A stretch of 64,000 nucleotides of DNA. It comes from Plutella xylostella (taxonomy: Eukaryota > Arthropoda > Insecta > Lepidoptera > Plutellidae). The stretch covers positions 4,030,001 to 4,094,000 of the forward strand of contig NC_064010.1 of the NCBI RefSeq assembly GCF_932276165.1, in the 5' to 3' direction. A model generated the notes under the pieces. That model had not been told where the DNA came from. It made no database searches and saw only the letters and a program-made list of their open reading frames with translations. The position numbers and the translations under genes were made by a program. Below are positions 44,056 to 56,220 of this stretch, in pieces. Every line of letters begins with the position of its first letter. Positions within the stretch are counted from its first letter, which is position 1.

Positions 44056-46281
44056 TCAGGTTGTACTATCTAAGTTATCAGATGAATCTAAAATTAACAA
44101 TTCATCATGCTCCTTACTTTTATCATCATTGGACACTACTTTATCCAAAAACATACTTTCCATGAATGTGACGTGCCGGGCTTTAATACATTTCTTTGGA
44201 AAAGCAGGATCTACAAGTCTATACCCTTTACTATCCTCACAGTACCCTACAAAAATATACCTTTTGCATCTAGGGTCCAATTTCCTGGCTTTTTCATCAA
44301 TGGCATATGCTACACAACCAAATACACGTAAGTGTGCTACATTCACCTTTTTGGATGTCCATTTTTCTTCAGGTGTTGTTCCCATGACCGCTCTGGTTGG
44401 TGTATAGTTCTTGAGTACGGCAGCCGTGTTCGCCGCCTCCGCCCAGTACTGTTTCTCCAACCCAGCCTCCTGGAGCATGCAGCGGGCTTTATCCATTATG
44501 GTGCGATTAGCCCGCTCCGCCACACCATTCTGCTGACTACAATGTGGGACGGTAGTTTGATGTTTTATCCCACTGCTCTTCAGATACTCCTGAAATTGAT
44601 TAGACATGTACTCGCCCCCATTGTCACTTCTCAAGGTTTTGATTTTACTACCTGTTTCATTCTCTACAAGCACTTTGAATAGTTTAAATTTCTCAAAGAC
44701 CTCGCTCTTTCTATCCATGAAGTAGATGAATGTTTTCCTCGAGAAATCATCAATGAAGGTAACAAAGTACCTTTTCCCACTAAATGATGGTACCTGCATA
44801 GGTCCACATACGTCTGAATGTACCAACCCTAGTTTGACAGACGACCTACTATAACTTTTCTTAGGAAATGGCAGTCTGGTCTGTTTACCTTCTATACAAG
44901 CTACACATGGATTAAAAGTAGTATTTGGATAATCCATACCTGTGACTAGCCCATTTTTCATCAGTTTCATACTCCTGGCATTCAGGTGTCCAAGTCGCTT
45001 ATGCCACAACTCGTGATCAATGCCCTGCGCAGACACCAGCGCAGACACCTCCGGAACCTCGCTAGACTCTCCAGTCACCGACTCCTGCTCAATGCCCTGC
45101 TCAGAAACTAGTGCAGGCATCTCTGAAACCTCGCTAGACTGTGCAGTCACCGACTCCACACATGCTGAGTTCATGGCGATCCCTGACTTAACTACATCAA
45201 GCTCATAAACACCATTGAAACCAGTACCAGTGGCAATAACTTCACCTTCATCAACTATTTTACATAAATTATTATCAAAAACTACACGAAACCCTTTCCT
45301 ATTTAACTCACTAACTGAAAGTAGATTTGCTGATAGTTTAGGAATATAGTAGACTTCACTTATAGTCTTAAAACCAGTCTTCAATAATACTTTTACTTTG
45401 CCGATACCCTCAGTCAGTAACTTCTCTCCGTTGGCAACATTTACTTCCAGCTTCTTGGTGCATTGCAGCTCTTGCATGATATGCTTGTTATTGCACATGT
45501 GATGAGTCGCCCCTGAGTCAATGTACCATACGTCGTTCTGAACTTTCACCGACAAGGCCGTCAGTAGCGAGTTTTCTTTTACACTACTTCGTCTTCCTCC
45601 CGCCTTAGGCTCCATGACCTCATCATTGGGGCAGTCCTTCTTCACGTGACCAGGCTTCTTACAACGAAAGCACCTCACTAGCCAAGGTCTCTTTACCGCC
45701 AGTGCATTCATTTCATTTTCCTTGCCATCACGCCGATGCTGCTCCTGGAGAAGTTTACTCCTGACTGTCTCGCTTGTCAGCTTCGTATTGGAGTTCTCCA
45801 GCGCCATAATTAGTGGGTCGAAGTCTGTAGATAGCCCGCTCAGCATTATTATTGCCAGGAACTCATCCTCTATTGCTGATCCTATATCCGACAACTGTTG
45901 CCCGAGCTCCGTAATATATGTTAGGTAGCTCTGCATACCATCTCTGTCCTGTAACTTCACACCAAACAGCGACCTCAACAGCCCGAGTCTTCTACACAGC
46001 CCCTTGTCCTCATATGCACGCTGGAGGTTGCTCCAGGCCTCATAAGGCGTCTTTGCATTGCGTACATGTTGCAACGCAGACGGACCTACTGACAGACATA
46101 TTTTTGCCATCGCCTTTTGCTTCTTCCTCTCATCCTTACAACTGTCCTCACCTTCGATACAGTCGTGAAGATCCTCGTGCATGAGGAGCATTTTCAGCAT
46201 AAATTTCCACTGGTTGTAGTCTTCCATCCCTTTTAGTTTGTCTACAGGGAGACCAATTGGTGTCGTAATAGAACTCGCCAT
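44056..46281 (-). CDS. Copia gag, protease and integrase
   Basis: A 741-residue frame. The gag region (UBN2-like, from KLKGMEDYNQWKFML) is followed by a CCHC knuckle (CFRCKKPGHVKKDC, residues 204-217), protease active site WYIDSGATHH (Asp255), pre-integrase HKRLGHLN with CVAC, and an integrase core with Asp490, Asp553 (LRSDNGGEY) and Glu589. Residues about 376-424 contain a 24-residue unit (ESVTAQSSEV... and ESVTGESSEV..., each ending ALVSxQGI) in tandem. It ends at a TGA created by the frameshift. Confidence 0.88.
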   Translation of the reverse strand: MASSITTPIGLPVDKLKGMEDYNQWKFMLKMLLMHEDLHDCIEGEDSCKDERKKQKAMAKICLSVGPSALQHVRNAKTPYEAWSNLQRAYEDKGLCRRLGLLRSLFGVKLQDRDGMQSYLTYITELGQQLSDIGSAIEDEFLAIIMLSGLSTDFDPLIMALENSNTKLTSETVRSKLLQEQHRRDGKENEMNALAVKRPWLVRCFRCKKPGHVKKDCPNDEVMEPKAGGRRSSVKENSLLTALSVKVQNDVWYIDSGATHHMCNNKHIMQELQCTKKLEVNVANGEKLLTEGIGKVKVLLKTGFKTISEVYYIPKLSANLLSVSELNRKGFRVVFDNNLCKIVDEGEVIATGTGFNGVYELDVVKSGIAMNSACVESVTAQSSEVSEMPALVSEQGIEQESVTGESSEVPEVSALVSAQGIDHELWHKRLGHLNARSMKLMKNGLVTGMDYPNTTFNPCVACIEGKQTRLPFPKKSYSRSSVKLGLVHSDVCGPMQVPSFSGKRYFVTFIDDFSRKTFIYFMDRKSEVFEKFKLFKVLVENETGSKIKTLRSDNGGEYMSNQFQEYLKSSGIKHQTTVPHCSQQNGVAERANRTIMDKARCMLQEAGLEKQYWAEAANTAAVLKNYTPTRAVMGTTPEEKWTSKKVNVAHLRVFGCVAYAIDEKARKLDPRCKRYIFVGYCEDSKGYRLVDPAFPKKCIKARHVTFMESMFLDKVVSNDDKSKEHDELLILDSSDNLDSTT

Positions 46282-46397
46282 TATTGCTGTTTGTATTTGT
46301 AAAACTGTTTGACAACCGGCCTTTTAATTAGATATTATTTTATTTTTGTAGTAGTATTTTCCAAAAATATTTATTGTATGACACGCGCCAAGCTGTC

Positions 46398-46411
46398 CTG
46401 GGCCCATAACC
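46398..46411 (-). promoter_or_regulatory. Copia primer-binding site
   Basis: The minus strand reads GGTTATGGGCCCAG, complementary to the anticodon arm of insect initiator methionine tRNA, the half-tRNA primer known for copia elements. It lies about 115 bases upstream of the gag start. Confidence 0.75.
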
Positions 46412-47725
46412 TATTGGGTTTTTATTAAAAGCCACTAGTTGATCAAGATTAGCCTCGATTTAATAGTCTCATATAAATCTTTTCACAAAAAGTCCTAGGG
46501 CAATCTATTCGTCACCTCCTAATACTTAACTTAATTGTGGCAGCAGGAACTTGAGACCTACATATTTAAAAGTGACTGACAAAATAATTTATAATATTTG
46601 GTAACTTAATGATAACATGAAAATATAACTTTTTTATTCATATTGAATTGAAATTTCATCTTTTATCGGCTTTCCTCTGTATAACGGATATTCGATAAGA
46701 TATTTTATTTAGGTGAGCAAACAATAACAGATGCTTTTATCATTAGGGTATTATTTTTACCTCCTGACATAGGAAGTAGTGTTATAAGTTTAAAGTTACT
46801 GTCTGCCGATATCTTAATAGTACAATATCGTTTGTATTCAGTGTTACTAGCACCACAAATGAAATACACTCTCGAGAAACGAAAAACTTCCATTGACAAT
46901 AGCACCAGCCGCGCAGTCTGTAAGATTGAAGTAGGTACCTACATTTAATAGCGCATCAGAATATTACTTACCAAGTACCAAAAACGTAAATATTTTGATC
47001 AAATTCTTAATTAAATTGACCTGCATTGGACCAGCGTGGTGGGAAATGGTCCAAGCTTAGGAAGGCAGTTTAGACCTTGGGGATATGCACAAAGGTTCCA
47101 CTCGAGAGAGCCAGGTGCAGGTACACCCCCACAGAGAATAGAATAGAATAGAGGTCATAAAATTTGGTGTCGATATTCTGTCTGTATTAATTGGAACATT
47201 TTCATTGATCGTGAGTGTATAATTATTCTGTTGACACGACCCGTCTAAAGTTAGGATACGAGACGTAGAGTATTAATTTATACAAAATACATAGGTGTAA
47301 CAATAAAAGAAACTTAAACTTAAACTAGACTCGTGTACAAGAGCGGACTTATCGCCTCAACGCGATCTCTTCCAGTCAACCTGTAAGTATGTATTATTAA
47401 ATTTAAGGCATAGATACTCCAACTGTTACTAATTCTAGATAATTCTCGTGTAAAAGAAGATGTACCTACTTATCTAGGTAATGACTATGCCAATGTTAAC
47501 AAAAACTTGTACTTATGTAATAATTAGCTTACAACATATAACATTACGTAAGAAAATATGCATAAAAACAGCTTAATGTGAACTTTGTCATTGGACCTAC
47601 ATAACCTAACCTAACCGAAGAATTTCGTGACTTATCTATCATATCAACATCATCAGGCAATAAACAGTTTGGACATAAGCCTCTCCTAAGTACCGCTCTG
47701 TGTCTGCCTATGAGTCCATCGAGCT

Positions 47726-47820
47726 GACCCCTTAGCATGAATTTTCATCGTGAACGTGAAGTAAAATGACTCGATGAATTGTACTTCAAGTTTAGGATGA
47801 AAATTCATGCTAAGAGGTCT
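47726..47820. mobile_element. Hairpin MITE, short form
   Basis: GACCCCTTAGCATGAATTTT and inverted AAAATTCATGCTAAGAGGTC. A longer relative lies at 58298-58454. Confidence 0.7.
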
Positions 47821-48904
47821 AGCAATAAACAGTTTACTACTGGAGATAGGCCTCTCCTAAGAACCGCTACAACTCTCTGTCTACCTGCCTATGAGTCCAG
47901 CGAGCTGAAGGGCTTTCCACGCTACGATAGTTTGTTTTAGCACTTTTGACTGCACACATTTCTGTAGATGTACTTACAGTTTTTTTTTTACTGTTATCAG
48001 ACTTAATTAAAACTTATATTAATTAGGTATATTCTTAATGCTACAATTGGGTATGCCATAGTTAAACGAGTTCTCGAGTGGATACCACGAACAGGCAAAC
48101 GCAGCGTGGGACGCCCTCCTGCCCGCTGGACCGACAACCTTAGACATGTAGCCGGTAGGTGGCTGGATGAAGCCATTGTTCCATCAAGCAGTGGTTAATT
48201 ATAGGTTGATAAAGTTGGTGTCGATTCTGAAGGCGCACAAAATATTCTAATTTTAGTGCTGACAAAACCTTAAATTCTTCGTTTAAAATTCGACTCTATG
48301 AGTGTATCCGTAAATATAATAATAATGTTTTGTCATTGCTTTTAAATCAAATTTAAATTTTGTTCCTTTAGATGCGACATCAATGTAGTAGTAAGATTAT
48401 TGAAATAACTTATTTATTTATTTATTACGATAAGATCTTATATAAAAATAAACATGTCAGTACAGTACATAATAATATTATTTTATCATGAGATTGTATT
48501 TGACCTATTTCACCCAGGAATCTAAGCCCATCTGTTGTTTTATAAATAAATAATGTAGTAGTAGCGTAAAAGATACCTTAGGTCACCTATAAACGTTAGT
48601 ACTTAGGTAACAAGTCGACCTAGGTCCGCCTAGCATTGTTACCAAGGCGACAGGAGTCAATGAGAGAATTCTAATGAAAAAGTTATTCTCTCATAGATTA
48701 CTAACATAGGTTAGTATTTATCATTGGCCATGAGTAAAAGTATTACAGTTTTTTACCTGCTATAGTAAAATTCTCACACATTAATTCATAATAGTGGCAG
48801 GACATTGTAAGTTATAGGTATATTTTTAAGGGGTGAATCGGCCGAGGATGGCATAGGTTTACACTCGGGAGCAATGAAAAAGTTCCAGCCAATCCAAGTT
48901 CATC

Positions 48905-49160
48905 ATCATCATCACGTCCCACTGCTGGGGCACGGGTCTCCTTCCGATGAAGGAAGGGTTTTAGGCCTAGTCCACCACGCTGGCCTAGTGCGGGTTCGTG
49001 GAACCCAACACAAGCGTGCTTGTGCTGAGAGAGTTGTCGGGTAAGTGGGCAACCCGACTGTCAGATGTTTTCAAGCTGCCCGAAGGCCTCTGACTAGGCT
49101 TCACGACTGCTGCCAAAGCAGCAACCAGGACCCACGGCTTAATGTGCCGTCCGATATCTT
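48905..49160 (+). repeat. Unclassified dispersed repeat, copy A
   Basis: Shares GGCCTAGTCCA, GCTGAGAGAGTTGTCGGGTA, GCCCGAAGGCCTCTGACTAG and GACCCACGGCTTAA in the same order with 50625-50885. Confidence 0.6.
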
Positions 49161-50624
49161 CAATACTCTAATAAATTTTAAACAACCGAATTGACTGGAT
49201 TTTTCTTGCAAACCAATTTGCATAAACTTTAAACCGATTTGAATCGACTTACCATCAAATCGGTTTGAACCGAGTTGGTAAATCGAGTTACACTTTCACT
49301 TAATCTCATGACAAGACGTCGGATGCCAATTGATACCTTTATTGCAAGCTCATTAGAACTATTTCATTTTTTGTCTAAAGCCTTCATTAGTAGGTTAATC
49401 GTGGCTTCAGTGTATTCTCGGCAATAATTATTGAATACCTCCCTATTACGTTACATGAAATGGAATTAAAGTTCTTTCATCCGGAATAGGCTGTACGGAC
49501 AGCAGTAGAGATGGGCCTAATTTGTCACTTTATTTCCGCAATATATTAAGGTTGCCTGTAAGAGATCGCTCTCAGCGGTAAGGCCACCTATTGTACATTA
49601 ATTCTAGTCTATAAGTACGTTTTTTATATGTCTGATTTATATGATGTTCAATAAATAAGCTGCAAAAATATGACATTAATGGGGTCATTCTGGACAAATA
49701 AAAAAGTCGAAAGTCTAAAGATTATAAAAAATAAATACAGTAGGCCAATTGAGAACCTCCTTCTTTTTTCGAAGACAGTTAGGTTTTTCTAAAATTAGCG
49801 CACTAAGTTTGTTTCCGTATATTTGGTTATTGATCACTTGAGAAGTTTTACACTTCGTTTACGTACTTATAAAAATATTTAATTTATTATAAAAGTTTAC
49901 GTTTTCTCGTAAGTATACAAAGTGGCGCTTCGTTAGCGGAAACTATCATGAAAATTTTGACAGAGAATGTATGCAGGTGACAGAAGCTAAAACTTTTTTC
50001 ATTTACATAAATTGCAAACCTTGTACTTGAGGCCCAGGTGACAGAAGAAAATTTATACTTTTTTAGTTTACGTAAACTTCAAAAACCCGTGCTAAACGTA
50101 CACTATTTAAATCATATCACTTTGGGATCTTGGTTTTTCTCGGATCATGAGCGTCATAACTTCATGTAATTGGATGACGATAGTCACAGAGAAAAAAACA
50201 CTAGGTACGTTATAACGATAGTCCCCATTATAATGTTAACGTCACTGACAGAGACCTTACACACCTAACTGTTTGTAATGAAACTAATGAAGCAATAAGC
50301 AATGGAAAGATTTTCTATTCTAGGTTTACCGTCATAGTCATAATTCATAATACTTAGTCTATCGGCGCCCTGAAGAACCTATGCCTATTCCACTATAATT
50401 TTTTCAACTGAATTGCAATTAATAGAATTTGAGTATCTATAATTAAAACATAAAAAATACATACATACAGATGACCCTGAGGACCTCATCCTTTTTTCGA
50501 AGTTGGTTAGAAATATGCATTCACCTTTTATTTGGCAATCATTCATATTCACAATTACACTCTGTACACTTGTAGCTTTTTTGTAGCATGCTAGGGGACT
50601 TTGCAACAATACATATTACCTTCA

Positions 50625-50885
50625 TCACAAATCACAACCCCATGTCCCCACTGCTGGGCCTCGGGTCTCCTTCCAATGAAGGAAGGGTTTAGGCCTAGTC
50701 CAACACGTGGGACCAGTGCGGGTTGTTAGAAGTAAGCATGTGCTGAGAGAGTTGTCGGGTAAGTGGGCAACCCGACCCTGTTTTCAAGCCGCCCGAAGGC
50801 CTCTGACTAGGCTTAACGACTGCTGCCGAAACAGCAACCGGGACCCACGGCTTAACGTGCCGTCCGAAGCACGGAAGCGTCCTGA
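50625..50885 (+). repeat. Unclassified dispersed repeat, copy B
   Basis: Second copy of the family described at 48905. Begins near CCCCACTGCTGGGCCTCGGG and ends at GTGCCGTCCGAAGC. No poly(A) tail visible. Confidence 0.6.
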
Positions 50886-51576
50886 AAACAAGCACTTGAA
50901 ATCGGTCACGCATCCAATGGGTGATCGTGCCATGTTACGATCACTGAAGGTAGCTCGACTATGGACGCTTCTATACCCCTTAAAGATCCTGATAAATAGT
51001 GGAAAACCCCCTCGGGTTAATTATATTGACCTAAATCACCACAACATTGCTGTAAAATAACAATCTCTTTACAAAAGGTGAGGTGCAAAATAATGGATGT
51101 CAGTGAGCTAATTGTCCAACGTCTTATATCTTTACAGTGGCTTGCTATAAATTAGGTTCGCTTTTATAAAATATAGCAAGGATTTAAAAAAAATCAGAAA
51201 ATGTAAATTGTACAATTTTCTTAATAAAAAAACGTAAGCATTATAACATGTTGTGAGGGATGCGACTTGCGTCAGAACTTTTGTCTTTTGAGAGCGAAGC
51301 CAAGACCGACGCTCGGAATCGTAGCTGGCTCAAAGAATCTCTCTGGCTATACAGCGGGGCAATGCAGCCAGCATTGTGGGAACCTTTGAGCCAGGTACGA
51401 TAAGAGGAGGTCTTTTTGACATAATTTAGGTTAAGTAGTTTGTAAATTGTATATTTATTTGTTAAATAATATAATTTTATTGTATACAATATGTTAAAGT
51501 GACTCTTAAAATGCTGAATAAAATGCAAAATTAAAAAAGACTTCACTGAGTATAAAATTAAATTGTAAATACATTA

Positions 51577-53047
51577 TACAGGGTGTTAACTTAATTGCGT
51601 TGGAGCGGGAAATGGTAGATACAGCTGATGATACTGAACACGATAAGACATTAAAAAACGTATTTTATTTGCTTTAAGCTGACCAACATAAAACAGTTTT
51701 ATTTAGTACATTTTAAAATTTCATAGTCACCCTATTCAGGTTTAGGTACGTTTGACAGAATGACCATGAACTTGAAAGCCAAGATCAAGGCCAAACAATT
51801 CAAAGCCAAGGTCAATAAAAAAGTATGCGTGCATCTGCACCACACTCGTGGAGCCACATCGTCAAGGTACCTACCGAGATTTTGGGTACTCAAAGTACCC
51901 AATCCATTGTAGACATTTCATTTTACTCCATAAGTATCACTTTATTGGTACACAATTATCTTTTATGAATACAGAACATTTTCATTTTATGCTTCATAAC
52001 ATAGGTCACACGTATTCACAGCACAGCACAACATAAAACGAAATGAGGAACAAGGCTTGGTAATCAAAAGATAGAATTGTAGGTACCTTTTCCCTTTTAG
52101 GTAATAATTGTAAAAAATGATTGTAAACAAGTAAACAACAATGACTGACTGACAGACTAGATCCACAGAGAAGGTAATCTAGACTATCTTAAATACTCGA
52201 TGGTTATGATACGCGAGATTGTTATTATTCTACTAGTATTTAAAGTGAGGCCATACTTATTATGAGGATTTCCGTACTATTCGTCAACAAAGACGTCTCA
52301 ATCGCAAGTACACAACACAAATCGAGATGAGCGAGTGTAAGTATACCAATTCGTCATTGAAGTAGACCCTGTTATCATCCTGTTATGCATTGTGGTCTTT
52401 TAACTTTAGCTGCATACAGACCGGCCAAACGAACGCCAACGAACGGGTTTTGTTGACCTTCGTTGCTCAATCTGCCCCTGTATTATGTATGATAAATGTC
52501 CATCGGTGGGCGTTCGTTGGGCCGGTCTGTACGCATCTTTAGGTAATAAAAGAAAAATAAAATGTGGTGAGTATCAAGGGTGAATACTAAAGGCTTACCT
52601 TATTCTGAGTAAAAAGGTTTAATTATTGTTCTGAGCTCCTAGAAAGTCATAAATTATATTCTGTACGATCTATCAAACTTTATGACAATCAGCTGTTTAA
52701 TTGTTGATTAGTATGTCATTAATCACCATGAATAATTTCAATTTTATTTAATTATTGTTATTACCTACTGTGTAATTAATTACAATCATAGTTACATCAA
52801 ATAAATTATGAAAAGTGAAGTTGATAACAAATTTACAGTGTGTGTTCTTTTGCAATCGAATGTCTCATTGGTTATGTGTTTGTGTAGGGTGACCATGTTT
52901 TTGATTAAGGTAAAACTTTCCACTTTACTTTAGACTTTAAACATAAATATTCGAGATTCAGATGTTTTTTTTTCTTAGAAACGTGCTTGGTTAGACTAAT
53001 ACTAACCCCCATTTCCCGCTCAAACGCATTCTAGTTAACACCCTGTA
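51577..53047. mobile_element. 1.5-kb TA-flanked inverted-repeat element
   Basis: Left TACAGGGTGTTAACTTAATT and the right complement TACAGGGTGTTAACTAGAAT are inverted and continue through GCGGGAAATGG (about 40 bases). TA lies at both edges. No transposase found. Another MITE is nested at 52403. Confidence 0.8.
52403..52541. mobile_element. Nested MITE (ACAGACCGGCC ends)
   Basis: CATACAGACCGGCCAAACGA and the right complement CGTACAGACCGGCCCAACGA are inverted. Same family as 4784-4915. Confidence 0.75.
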
Positions 53048-53319
53048 TTTATATATCTCTCTTCAATCGTGCCAATTATTATACCTGGATAGCTCATCCG
53101 ATAGTGTAATTTTTGCACGTACCATTGAGCTGTTATTGTAATCATAGCAAATCGCCATACTTACTACATAGTTTGCTGAAGATACAGTGCAGAAAGATCA
53201 AAGTGATATTGATATTGCAATAGCGATCGATAGCTGTGCATGTGCATATCACGTGTTTATCCGAATTGTGTAGTTAAGATGATATATATCTCATTCATTC
53301 AGAGTAAATTAATTAAACA

Positions 53320-53990
53320 AGGTTGTCTGGTAGAGATTTCTATAAACAATTATTATTTTTTGGTACAATTAAAGTGTATGTAAATGTATTGTGTATCTGA
53401 GTATATTTATTGATTTATTATTTAATTTTATTATACAATTTAGAAAAGAAATATGTATAATCATGTGGACAGTATTTTCTACCAGTTACAGAGCAGGAGT
53501 TCTTTAAAAAAACGCAGAGGCTGTGTCACTGAGGAGAAGAATTGACGAAAGAAATCATAATAATAAAAAAGAAAACTTCTCTAACGGCCTTTCCAGTGCG
53601 ACGCGGATGACCTACGGGCCTAGAAAAAAAGAAAGAAAGAAAGAAACATTTATTTGACACACTGAACAATAAAAAGAGAAACAAGAAAGAATACTTTACA
53701 AGAAAGATACAATACAAACAAACAAGGTTGCTGTCCAGAGCGTCAAAAAGGCACCAGCTCAGCGTGTGCTGTGGCTTAAGTCTCTTGTGAAGGCAATAAC
53801 ATCGTGAGGAAACCTTCACATCTAGGTATGTGAACCCACCAACCCGCAGTGGACCAGCGGGAAATGGCTTGTACAGCTAACCTTGGCTTATGTTGGCAGT
53901 GTGGACCTTGGGAATATGCACAAAGGTTCCATTCAAGAGAGCCAGGTGCAGGTAGGTAGTTACACATCCACAGAGAATAGAATAGAATAG
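53320..53990 (+). repeat. LINE tail and SINE-like repeat
   Basis: 53320-53390 is the AAGGTTGTCTGGTAGAGATT/TGTAT tail family. 53785-53990 has CATCGTGAGGAAACCTTCAC, GTGAACCCACCAACCCGCAG and the GAGAATAGAATAGAATAG end seen at 47150. Nothing is recognised between them except an AAAGAAAGAAAG run near 53627. Confidence 0.6.
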
Positions 53991-54042
53991 AACTCCTCTA
54001 AGAAGAGTTAACCGAAAGGCTTTTAGAGCTTTCTAAGTGTAG

Positions 54043-54320
54043 TGGGATGGACGACCGAATGGCGTAGTAGTTAGTGACCTGACTACTGAGCCGAAGGTCC
54101 CGGGTTCGATTCCCGGCTGGGGCAGGTATTTGTTTAAACACAGATACTTGTTCTCGGGTCTTGGATGTGCCCGTAAAATGGCAATAGGCCCGCCCCCTAT
54201 TACATTGGGACTAACATAACACTCTGGCAAAAAGTGGGTGCAGCAATGCACCTCTGCCTACCCCGCAAGGGTATACATTAGTACAAGGCGTGAGTGTGTG
54301 TGTGTGTGTGTGTGGGATGG
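54043..54320 (+). mobile_element. Complete tRNA-derived SINE, tail type 2, inside an RTE fragment
   Basis: Target duplication GTGGGATGG at 54043-54051 and 54312-54320. A box GGCGTAGTAGTTAGTGACC, B box GGTTCGATTCCCGGC, tail GCCCCCTATTACATTGGGAC to GGCGTGAGTG and (GT)n. The LINE sequence resumes at once (TCACTTCTGTCGAAGAACC). Confidence 0.85.
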
Positions 54321-54510
54321 TCACTTCTGTCGAAGAACCGATGACCGACTAGGCAAACGTAGTGTGGGACGCCCTCCAGCTAGATGGGGTGATGAATTGC
54401 GAAAGGTGGCTGGATATGATTGAATGCGGAAAGCTAAAGATCGCATCCAGTGGCGTGCTTTGGGAGAGGCCTTTGTCCAGCAGTGGACTGCTGTAGGCTG
54501 ATGATGAAGT
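54321..54510 (+). mobile_element. RTE-type LINE 3' end fragment
   Basis: CRRTDDRLGKRSVGRPPARW coding sequence, then GCTTTGGGAGAGGCCTTTGT, CCAGCAGTGGACTGCTGTAG and GATGATGA. The SINE at 54043 is inserted at its 5' side. Confidence 0.75.
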
Positions 54511-54807
54511 GTATCTATTTCTCTGCTCGCCACTGCACCGACACTCAGACCTATACGATACGTGTAAACACGTGTGTCTATTTCGCAGTGTCACCTCAAA
54601 TTATAGAGTAATATATCTCTAATCTGCGGCGGACGCATCGTTCTACTCATAATTACGATAATAATGAAATAATGTTCTTGTTCTCGTTTCCTGGATGTAA
54701 TTACCTCGATGGTTATGTCGCTTTTTTATACCTAGAACTTTTTTTTTCGCTATCTTATTTTGTCGCGTCGGAAAAATAAAGTTGTTATAAGTTGGTAGCT
54801 TATATAC

Positions 54808-54985
54808 AGGTGTTGCAAAAAGGGTATACTAAGCCGAAAGCTACATGTGCAGCATGGTATACGAGTATCTAAGCCCGAAAAGGAAATCAGAATTTCAAAA
54901 TTAGTGAAAAAAAATAATTATCATTGAAACTTGTCGGTCACATGACTTTTTACTATGTAGAATGCCTTTTTTTGGTAGGTCGAAA
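54808..54985 (+). repeat. Fragment of the ACAGGGTGTTGCAAAA MITE family
   Basis: ACAGGTGTTGCAAAAAGGGT then ATACTAAGCCGAAAGCTACATG, one end only. Internal TCACATGACTTTTTACTATG is shared with 11475. Confidence 0.6.
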
Positions 54986-55089
54986 GAAGCTAATTTTGCA
55001 TAAGAAAGAAATGCCAGTATCAAAAACCTCTATTAGAGATTAGCAACATACCACCAAAAGTCTAACCAAAAAAAAAGGTGCATTTGCAA

Positions 55090-55475
55090 GACTAGACTCT
55101 TTTTCTTAAATTCCTAATAAGTTATTGGTACCTACATGCCGAGATTCGATCCCGCATCTCTGGAGTGCGAAGCGGGCGCTTACCGGGCTGAGCTGCCACC
55201 GCTCCTATAGCGTGGCTATTACAAATCTTTTAATCTTAAAGCTGAATTGGCCTTGGGCCCGTCCATATCTGCCGAAGAACCCAGGACCATTGAGATAGAA
55301 GTTTGCACGGATATAGACCACGAACAGGCAATCGCAGCGTGGGAGGCCCATCAGTTCACATGACCTTGGTGGCCAGTTGCTGGATGAGGAAAACCGAGGA
55401 CAGTGTTCTGGCGTTCCTTGGGAGATGCCTATGTCCAGCAGTGGATAATAACGGGATGATGATGATGACACACCA
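55090..55475. mobile_element. SINE (tRNA-like head, minus strand) followed by RTE fragment
   Basis: 55090-55204 on the minus strand has GCTCAGCCCGGTAAGCGCCC and GAGATGCGGGATCGAATCTC, a second SINE family also at 60752. 55255-55475 on the plus strand is a degraded RTE C-terminus (AACAGGCAATCGCAGCGTGG, CCTATGTCCAGCAGTGGATA, GATGATGATGA). Confidence 0.65.
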
Positions 55476-56039
55476 TCTTGTCTCGTATTACGAGTATTGT
55501 TAATCTAAGATGTTGACCTTCAGGGCTGATGATGATGACACAAGACATCTACCTTGATGGGTGTCAAAATTAAAACAAGATGGTCGGTGCACCAGTTTTA
55601 AAATTATGTAGTGGTAGAGGTAACTAAGAAAACCAAAAATGTAATAAGTACTTAAAGAATACGTTTTTTATATAATAAATTTTGAGTGAAACAGTGACTC
55701 AGCATTTATTATTGAAAAACCATAAAGTGAATATTTCTAAACCTACCGTTACTGTGAAAAAAGAAGAAAAGAATGAATAAAAACAGTGAACATCTCATAG
55801 CCAGCCAGACACTTCATTTTACAACTTTCAGCCAAGAGAAATCTTCCGCGCCACAAATTCAGAAGCTTACAATAAAAAAGAAAAAAGTGAGGTGCAATTA
55901 AAAAAAAGTGCAGTGACGTTTCGCGTATCCACTTATAATAATGATTCAGTGAATGGCCGCAGAGTTCGCTAGGCTACGCTATGCAGTCGGGCTCTAAAGC
56001 CCGAATTGGCAGTACGCATTCAACCCATAGCCACGCGCG

Positions 56040-56220
56040 CGTAAAAAGCATATAAAAAAAAACTAACGACCGCGAGTTTCAAAATTCGAACGCGCGTTTT
56101 CCAGTGACAGTTCATAGAGAGCAAAGTTTTTTCTTTTTTACTGTGAGTGAATAGAATTTGAGTGTCAAAGTGCCAATAGTGCAGTGATTTTTGTCGAGTT
56201 TTTTTTGGATCTTAATTCGG
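56040..56220 (+). promoter_or_regulatory. Candidate promoter and untranslated first exon
   Basis: A TATA-like CATATAAAAAAA at about 56049 follows a GC-rich CACGCGCGCG patch. About 30-50 bases on come TTCCAGTGACAGTTC-type initiator options. The sequence then runs to a consensus donor GG/GTAAGTC at 56220/56221. No long ORF, so it would be 5' UTR. It could serve the gene entering at 63904 (7.7-kb intron), but that link is inference. Confidence 0.35.

Larger units (their letters stand above)
42231..46545 (-). mobile_element. Ty1/copia LTR retrotransposon, near complete with a frameshift
   Basis: Order gag, protease, integrase, reverse transcriptase, RNase H is the copia order. A primer-binding site follows the presumed 5' LTR at the high-coordinate end. 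The presumed LTR is 46415-46545 (TG...CA ends on the plus strand), proposed only from its position and end bases. gag through integrase lies in one frame and RT/RNase H in another, separated by a single shift near 44056-44080. Confidence 0.85.
46546..51576. other. Gene-poor intergenic stretch with repeat fragments
   Basis: No coding gene seen. Contents: a SINE-like repeat at 47025-47150 ending GAGAATAGAATAGAATAG; a hairpin MITE at 47726-47820; an RTE fragment at 48075-48200 (GKRSVGRPPARW); an unclassified 250-base repeat at 48905-49160 and again at 50625-50885 (GAAGGAAGGGTTTAGGCCTA, GAGAGTTGTCGGGTAAGTGG); and a LINE-like scrap at about 51240-51420 flanked by inverted GTAGCTGGCTCAAAG/TTTGAGCCAGGTAC. 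Confidence 0.55.

Noticed and set aside
44018..46184. Plus-strand ORFs opposite the copia element (up to 129 codons)
   Set aside because: Shadows of the gag-pol frames on the minus strand.
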